Of a stretch of 64,000 nucleotides of DNA, positions 56,614-64,000 are shown one piece after another. Numbering within the stretch: position 1 is the first letter of the stretch; each line of letters opens with the position of its first letter. Source of the stretch: Sweltsa coloradensis (taxonomy: Eukaryota; Arthropoda; Insecta; Plecoptera; Chloroperlidae); contig JAMZAV010001043.1 of the NCBI GenBank assembly GCA_024449915.1, forward strand, positions 124,001 through 188,000, written 5' to 3'. A program made the position numbers and the translations under genes. Below the pieces are notes generated by a model that had not been told where the DNA came from, ran no database searches, and saw only the letters and a program-made list of their open reading frames with translations.

Positions 56614-58237
56614 GAGGTGTCATCGCCCAGAGAAAGAGAGAGTATAGGAGTCATGTGCATTCTGCGCCTGGCCAACAATACGATATTATGCGTTCATTGT
56701 TCGGGTGTCCTATTCTCACGTCCCTATTCTCAGCAGCACACTAAACTTAGCGGCAACTGACCTTCACTTGGAATCAACTGTTTATTGCTGGCAATCATTC
56801 ATTACTTAAACATGCCTTGTTTCAATTGACGAATACATCAACTACAGACCATTCAACTTCTGCAAAGAGGGGGAATTGCTTGTAGACGGCTGCATGGTCG
56901 ACACGAGCTCAAATCATAACTCTGCCAATCCATGACATTTTTTATCCAAACAATTTTTAATTTCTAGTGGGATACCGGCCCAGGGTGCAATTCATGCCCC
57001 TCTTCAGGTTTAATTTAAAATTCGTGATTTTTTTAGATCTTTTTCATTGATTATTTAGTAATAAAATGCTGATTTTGGATTCCAAAGTGACATCAAAGTT
57101 TAAAAAATCCAACATTGGATTTTATTTTCAAAAATGAGATCTTTTGCAATTTTTTATTTTTCTTATTTTTTTCACATGTTTAAATTGAATTTACTACAGA
57201 CTTACAAAATATCCGGGACATCCCGGAAATGTGTGTATTTTTGTTGTTTTTTGTTCATTAGAATTTAATAAGGAAATATTCTACAAATTCCGAACCAAAC
57301 AAAGCTTTTTACCCGGGTTAAAAGTATGATAAACTGATGGCAGATTTAATTGAGTATAGATTTTGAAAAGTGGTAGTATACACAACTAAGCCCCTTGATT
57401 TACTTATGGTTGATTACACATTTTGAACACATTGATGGTATAGCCTAATATAAATATAACCAAATTGAAGGCTCTATCATTGAGTTTAGAATATATAATT
57501 TGATGAATTTTTGGGTTTGGTTTGGTTGTCTGCAATTGCAATTTATATCTGTAACGTATGTCTAAATCAAGATTATGATTTTTTTGGTAGCCTCTGTTTA
57601 TAGACATCACATGTGTGCTAGCGTTTATACTTACCAATCTGCATATAATTATGCAAAATATCGAGTTCGACCTACAGCCTAATCACAATAATAATTGCAC
57701 AGTGTTTTCACTTTTCATAATGTCACAGTCACACCATGCACACAAAAACAAACCCATGGGCTCGTCAATTGTTTACGTTCTGTCCTATCAAGGTCAGGCA
57801 ACTAGTTTCTGATTACCATTATTTGCTTTACTATGGAAATGCAGATACCATCGTATGCTATGCTTTTCTATGACAAGAAACCCATTCTCATGAATTGCGC
57901 TAAATATCCTTGGAAATTAAATATGAATTTGAATCTGAAAGATTCGTGTATCTTGATCTTGAAGATACATAATCTAGTAGTAGATCTATTCTGAATAATA
58001 AGGTGCAGTTAGTAGGATTTTAAAAGATACGGCGTTGTTGGGTTTTGTGTGGCTGCAGTTTATGGAAGGTTTATGTATCGTGTGCAATACATACTAAAAA
58101 TATCATCTGAAATCAAGATATACCAAGTGGAATGTTCGGTTTTCTATCACAACACCTGAAATATAATTATTGTAAGTGATATTTATGGTGGAGCTAACAA
58201 TTGCACAATAATGTTATACGATTTTCTTATGTACCGG
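56614..58237. other. Intergenic, no gene recognised
   Basis: AT-rich, with no repeat match or ORF of interest. Confidence 0.35.
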
Positions 58238-58790
58238 TAAATCAATCTCGAAATTACAAAATCTATCTCATTGGATTGGATATTGGATATTGCTTAACGT
58301 CTCATTTATGCAACTTGGCTAATCGAGACGAAGGGAGGGACGTAAGGGATGACGCGGGGGGACAAGGGGTGGACAGGCCTGTGCTGGTCAGAACCAGCCA
58401 CAAGCGTATGGGGAGGGCAGAGGTTCCCCCACGTCGTGGTCGTCTCCGTCTGTGTCATCCGTCCGTGTTATCATTGTCGTCGCTGTCGGGGAGGTAGTCA
58501 AAGGGAAGGGGAAAGTTCCCCGACGACGACCCAGAGCTCGCCATTAGTTTCAGGGAGAAAAACTCCCCTAATCACGGGCCAAACCACGAGAAGGTTGCGA
58601 GTTGGAATTTGATGGCCCAAAATCTATCTCAGCTGGGTGTCGAACCCCGGTCGGGTGCTTAAGTTATGAACATATGAAGTTGGGACACCGGGGTTCGATA
58701 CCCCGCTGAGATGGATTTTGTAATTTCTGGATTGATTTACATCAAATTAAATTACACCTATAAGGGAATGTTTCCCGGTTAATAAAACTG
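58238..58790 (-). mobile_element. Family C foldback repeat, copy 3, split by a family D insertion
   Basis: Without the insertion (58271-58632), the left arm (taaatcaatctcgaaattac, then aaaatctatctcagc and gtcgaaccccggt) is the inverse of 58688-58741. The arms are then about 53 nt, as in copy 1. The inverted hairpin module (GGGAATGTTTCCCGG) follows at 58763-58779. Both arms hold a B-box-like GGGGTTCGA. Confidence 0.6.
58271..58618 (+). mobile_element. Family D element with 14-bp target duplication
   Basis: CAAAATCTATCTCA occurs at 58257-58270 and again at 58619-58632, bracketing a 348-bp block. The block includes 'gtgctggtcagaaccagccacaag', 'ccccgacgacgacccagagctcgcc' and 'gagttggaatttgatggccc'. 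A 14-bp duplication suggests insertion by a target-primed (LINE-driven) mechanism. The ORFs at 58201-58612 are readings of this repeat. Confidence 0.7.
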
Positions 58791-60141
58791 AGAAACGATC
58801 TTCTTAATTCTTATAATTTGTGTGTCCACTCGTGTTCGTCTATTTCTATTATGTCGTGCAGGATTTTTTCGGAACCTCGTGATGGAAAAGGGTTTCCAAA
58901 ATATGTCATTTAAAAAATCGAGACGTTAGGAAGCACATTTCACTTTTTCTACCATGATTATTATTGTCTATTTTAAATTCAGACTAGCATTCTTTGCTAG
59001 CATCACGCAATTGCTTTAGGTCTAATAATCGTAGACCTGCTAAATGCTAATGAATAATGGCACAATTATTAAATACAGTCTTGTTAAATTTGTATTGATC
59101 AAAAACGAAAATTTGTTTATGAAGAAAGAGGTAAATTCGTTTTGTAGATAAATGATGATGAAGATGATAAGTGGTGATATATGACGATGGACGAATAAAA
59201 AAACATGACTATGTACTGATAACAAACTTATCGGGACGGGCAACCCTAGGTGGTGGCAGCCCATGGTGGCCATCCCGTCGTCTCCCAATATAATGTGATA
59301 AAATCGTCCATCGTGACGAGAAATCGGAAAAACACGTCGTATTTGGAAAATACAAGTCGAGTGTCGTGTTATTTTCAATTGGTATTCTCTGTCATTCCCT
59401 CTAATATTGACGTAGAATGTTTGTCAACGCACATGTTAATGCGTCCATCTTCTCCAGAGCCCCACTTCATTAGTAGTGGTGTGATGACACGTCGTTCTGT
59501 TCTGTGTATTCTATTCTTTCTTGTCGACAAGAGAGGAGGAATTTCATTCAAGGACAAGACAACTCTGTCGTTACCTTACAGACGTTAATTATTGCCGGGA
59601 CCCCGATTGGCGCCAAAATAATTTAAATATTGTTCGATCTAGACTGGCTGTGTTTGCCAACATACGAAGACCATACACAAACAGCTAAACACGTCGAGTG
59701 TTTTGCAAGGTAGTTGACATTCAATAATGATTGGGTAATATTATGTAAGAGATGTGACATCAGGTATATACGCAGGTGTCGGTTGAGGTTGCGGTACTGT
59801 ACATTGTAAGGTCAAAAAGGTGCGGGGTTTGTTTGGTTATCTAAAAATATATACACCACTTGAGAAGTTGTTAAAATCAAGGTTATTTGCAACACTCAAG
59901 GTGAAATGGTTTATTCTCCTTTTCATAAGAACCGATTTGATAATGAGTGAAAATAATAAAAGTGGCTAATAATTATCGTCGTGTCGTTGTCGTCAGTCGT
60001 GTGACGACGAGGAAGAAATAATTACCCAAATACCAGAGCTCGATATACTTCTGTACACATGCAAGATAACCTTGAGACAGAGGTACTAGTAGAGTAGTAG
60101 GTAATACATTTGCCAGCGGTTCATTTTATTATTTTTATTAT
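58791..60141. other. Intergenic, no gene recognised
   Basis: The ORFs 59040-59378 (-) and 59250-59588 (+) overlap on opposite strands with no family signal. CGTCGT-rich sequence lies near 59978-60011. Confidence 0.35.
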
Positions 60142-60330
60142 TTACTACAATTCAGAAATTTCTCGATTTGGTTGGTCGGGAAACACTCCCGTAGGTGTAA
60201 TTGTTATTATTTACTACAATTCAGAAATTAAAATATTAAAAAAATTAAAAATCCGGGAGATCCGTGGTTCGATTCCCAGTTGGAGCGGACTTTTTTATTT
60301 CTGAATTGTAGTAAATAATAATTCAGAAAT
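60142..60330 (-). mobile_element. Family C SINE-like repeat, copy 4
   Basis: 'tactacaattcagaaatt' occurs twice (about 60144 and 60214) and inverted as 'aatttctgaattgtagta' (about 60296-60313). The module CGGGAAACACTCCCG lies at 60178-60192. The tRNA-like remnant keeps a GTGGTTCGATTCCC B-box at about 60262, but the A-box half is missing. Confidence 0.55.
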
Positions 60331-63300
60331 TTTGGTCGTTCTATGTTTTTTTTTGTACAAATCTTAAACTTTTTAAAATGTACTTTAGTTTTGTCGTCAC
60401 ACCCTGTACCCGAGTGTTTGAACCCCCCAACTCTTGACAACTGAGGGTGGATATATTATAAAGGATATTAATAGATTGTTTCTATACTAATAGACGCTCT
60501 TGCAAAATATGAACAATAAATTAGAACCCGTTCCGCTGCTAACTTCGCTTTTACTTGACTCGCAAAAACAATTTTGTAAACATTTTATTTTGATCAAAAT
60601 ATTCTTTTGAAATCATGCTTTTTTCCCATTATATTTTGAGGGGTGCTTCAGCCCCTGGTACCCAACGCAATATGAGCTTGAGATCAACATACAACCTCTT
60701 AGCTGTTGCAATGTATGTATTGTTCTTACATTCTTTCATTGTTCTTCATGATAGTAATTAATAATGAGCAACTACAATACTATCTGCAGTTGTAGTGTAT
60801 GTTCGTAGAGCAGACGCTGATCCGCCGTGGACGAAAGGGAATGCAGTTCGTCTGTTCCTTTATGCAACATGCCATTTGCATGCCCGTGCAGACACATAGA
60901 CCATTGAAATGAAATGAAGTTCCTTTGAATCACGGATTAGCGCTATGAATCTAGAAGTCGGGCCCCACTGCAAACATGTGGAATAGTCTGCAACAATTTA
61001 TTCTATTGAGCAAAACATCGTCTTTAAAGGGAAACAAATAAAAAATAATGAATAGTAATAGAAATGAAGGAATTAAATGGCAAATGTTGAATAACTCGTT
61101 TAGCAGCTTTCCGACCAGATCTCATTAACATAGCCTACAAAACGACTGCATGATGATTATTCACGCTTTTATTTCGTTTTTTTTTAGAACCAGTTTGCGA
61201 AATCTTTTAATTGTGAAAACAACACTTGTTTGTTGATTATTAACGCAACGCAACGCATCGTCACGTCACGTCACGTCACGTCACGTCACGTCACGTCTCA
61301 CGTCACGGAGCCAGGCGACGTATTCTCTCATATTATATTTCATAGGCCTGGTATGCGGTAGACACAATACAATGCGTGGTATTGTGATGCGTTGCACAAT
61401 GCACGCACTGGTGACACGCATACTGATCATCCTACTGACTCGAAACTGTGTCCCAACTCCCAATAGCTCTGTCTGTAAATCTATGATATCCATTACGCGT
61501 ATTCGTAAATTAAGTTATTGATTTTGAATTAAAATTTAGTGAAATCACAAAAATTTACTCAATTTTGGTCAACTTTGGGAATTTATTCCAGGTGTATAGA
61601 TTTTTTAAACTCAAATTTGCATAATGGATATCAACGTTTAAATCAATGTGAACGCGCAGGTTAATTTGGTTTTATCATAAGATAAACGGTTTGGTGGGAA
61701 TTTCCAGAATTGAAATCCATGTTTTGGATTTCCCATTTTTTCACGTTTTGGACTTATGTCTTGCAATGGATCTTTAAGGCTTATTTTTTGCAACCAATTG
61801 CGGATATCAATATAAAAGTACTTTATTAACATCCATTCAAAATTTGGAAATGATATTACCAACCGTTCAGCAGAAATCATCAACACCTGTTTGCGCGCAT
61901 TTGAGTTGGGCCAAGCTCAGCGTACCCTCTTAAAAATAATTCTTAGAGTGGTTGATGTGGTCAGGGCATTTAAAAATACCCCCTGCGACTATTAAAGGGA
62001 GGTGGGGGTGCTACAGGTACAGGTTCAATAATATGCATATCAATATCATACATATGACTAGGAGGCTGTTATTCTCGATTTCAGGCGGAGGACCAACGCC
62101 AAACGTGGCGTTCCAAGCTAATTTACTTATAGCTCCGATAGTGTATGAAATATGAATCTCCTACTGTTCGGGTGCACTCGGTACATAATTTTTTAAACTC
62201 CTTTCAAATGAGTAGGAAACACAGTAATTAATTCAACTTTTTAATAAACTGATAAAAATATGGAATAAATACATTGAAAAAATAATTAGGTTCAGATTAT
62301 TTTAATTATTAAAAAGATAATTTATTATTCAGATTATTTTTTGGTGTATTATTTTATTATTCTACATGAGGTGCGAAGGAGAAAGAAAGACTATTGAGTT
62401 GACGGAGAAAAGAGCACCTGAATAATGCTGATGACATTTTCAAGGAAGCCTACAACTTGTATAGACTGTTCTGTCGGTCGTTTCACCTGTAGGCTGTATG
62501 TAAAGAAAGAACATAATATTATGAAGGAAGGAGCATTTATATTGTACCACTTCGCTATTGCTAGCTCGTCTGAGTGACACCGAGCTGTAATTTAAATTAC
62601 ACGACACTCTCAAGGGTGTTACTATTATAGATTATTGTCATCATCAGCGAACAGGAGTCAACATAATAAAATGTCGCGAACACATGTTTTTAAGCGGATG
62701 TCATTATTTCCGAACAACATTATGACAGTGTCAAAACAACCTGGCCAGATCGTACAGATCGTGACCTAACTGGTGGTTCCACCGGTGTGGACTGTTGCTT
62801 GTGCACAAGGAGGAATATCAATATACAAAATGCAAATAGCAAGACACAATTAAAAGTTACTTCAGTATGCTAGATGGTGCGTCCCGATAACTTATTGATA
62901 CGGAACACGATTTGTCATTGTTTGGCTGTGAAAGTGGGGAGGGTATAAACAATATACGAAGAGTTTTGCGGTTGCATGTCGCACCACAAAGACTGGAGAC
63001 CATCCTGTTATGTCACCCTGGCGTTCCTGCAGGGCTGTTGGGAATTCGGTTGTAAATTATGATTTCATTTATTTTGATATTTTTGATAAAATTTTACTTT
63101 GTTAAATTGCACAGAATGTCCTTTCTTCCTGGGACGTTGGCTCAGATTCCTTCCATCAGCCAACACCGATTCTCTACTCTATCCTGGGCCAGATGGTTCT
63201 TACAGAAGTCTGTGGTGCGGGGTGGTCAAAGCTGCTTATGTAAAGGACCAAACCGAAAGCCTCATAGATACTGGTATTAGAAGTCCAATAGGATATGAGA

Positions 63301-64000
63301 AAAGGATTCAAAGAAATTCCAGGATACACGTCTTGATAACGTATATGCATTTTAAAATTAATTATGTGTTCCACTCATGCATATCCAAATATATATTACA
63401 ACCATAAGGAACAGTATTATAAAATAATTTTAGATGCCCTTTATTTATGTGAACATTTCACTTTTGAGTTGACAATGTGAGGAGGGCACTCTCACATCCA
63501 CATTCATCTTGTTCCATCTCATTACCCTTCGTTGTAAATACAAGAGTGTAAACTTTCATTTTAAGTTAAAGTTCAGAACCAGCAAACGGGGGCATTACAA
63601 GTACATGGACATGGACATTGGATGCTACAACATTGTTGTCTGGAGTGTACAGCCACTTAAGCAATGATCCTCCTGTCACATTAATATAAGAAGATGTCGT
63701 GGCCAAGTCAAACGATGTTATTTAGATGAGCTACTTGGCAGGTCGCGACCCCACCAGCTGCCTGACATTACAATAACTGAACTTACTCTAACCTAACTGA
63801 TACGCATGCATTAACAACAGTATAACCGGGCTTGTCATTTGCGGTGGCGTACATTGAGCTATCGCTGTATATCCAAGTACTGTTGGCTGCAGTATTTTAT
63901 TAATATTGCTTTATAGCGTTGACACTGAACAATCCAATATGGCCGAAAGATTTGAAGAAAGCACTATCCAGAGATGGATTTTATTTTTATAGCTAGCAGG
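60331..64000. other. Intergenic, no gene recognised
   Basis: It contains the CGTCA microsatellite at 61259-61306. At 63099-63290 there is a coding-like stretch after 'tttgttaaattgcacag', a possible acceptor; all three plus frames stay open for 40 or more codons, so no frame can be chosen. Confidence 0.35.
61259..61306. repeat. (CGTCA)n microsatellite
   Basis: About nine CACGT/CGTCA pentamers, preceded by ACGCA repeats. On the minus strand this is an array of TGACG words, which are CRE half-site-like. Confidence 0.9.

Noticed and set aside
56076..56744. Two ORFs sharing MAWRSSTGEM..., suggesting a gene pair
   Set aside because: They are the two arms of one palindrome read on opposite strands.
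58201..58612. GC-rich overlapping ORFs of 87-98 residues
   Set aside because: They fall in the family D element, whose borders are fixed by a 14-bp target duplication.
63099..63407. Exon after a candidate acceptor at 63114
   Set aside because: All three plus frames stay open for 40 or more codons and none shows a known family, so frame and coding status cannot be decided.

Overview
The window looks like a piece of an invertebrate nuclear genome, most likely an arthropod. It is AT-rich and intron-bearing, has no bacterial-type gene packing, and is crowded with interspersed repeats. The only gene I can reconstruct with confidence is on the minus strand at 37281-46458. It is an eight-exon gene for the 26S proteasome ATPase Rpt3 (PSMC4 / subunit 6B). 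All seven introns are GT-AG, and the joined exons give an uninterrupted 418-residue protein ending in an HbYX-type tail. Its protein choices look closer to insect Rpt3 than to vertebrate Rpt3, but the species cannot be named from this sequence.

Layout: 1-1230 is a satellite of about 115-120 bp units, followed by a tract to about 2260 that looks poorly base-called. 2261-37280 has no gene I recognise. It holds two families of Helentron-like non-autonomous elements (A: 12907-13554, 14689-15609, 22163-23102, 24316-24938; B: 16490-17274, 31924-32688, 35856-36451), hAT-like elements with iterated subterminal words, tRNA-derived SINE pieces, a perfect 105-bp-arm palindrome at 4299-4540, and a second low-quality tract at 24478-25650. 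37281-46458 is the Rpt3 gene. Its introns hold two LINE tails, a hAT-type element with a perfect 8-bp target duplication, a SINE and other repeats. 46493-47283 is the 5' flank of the gene and is largely two miniature inverted-repeat elements.

47284-64000 is again gene-poor. It has a second hAT-type element, a TTAA-flanked element, a tRNA-derived SINE in two copies (one with a tandem triplication across its insertion junction), a second large palindrome (56122-56613), and a SINE-like element inserted with a 14-bp target duplication into an older foldback repeat.

The most interesting structure is the pair of element families A and B. Their bodies are unrelated, but they share the same 3' hairpin and CTAG end, and both sit between T residues. 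Each family has its own matched pair of short asymmetric terminal inverted repeats. Family A copies also carry perfect RFX X-box palindromes. No rRNA, CRISPR, operon or plausible functional tRNA gene was seen.
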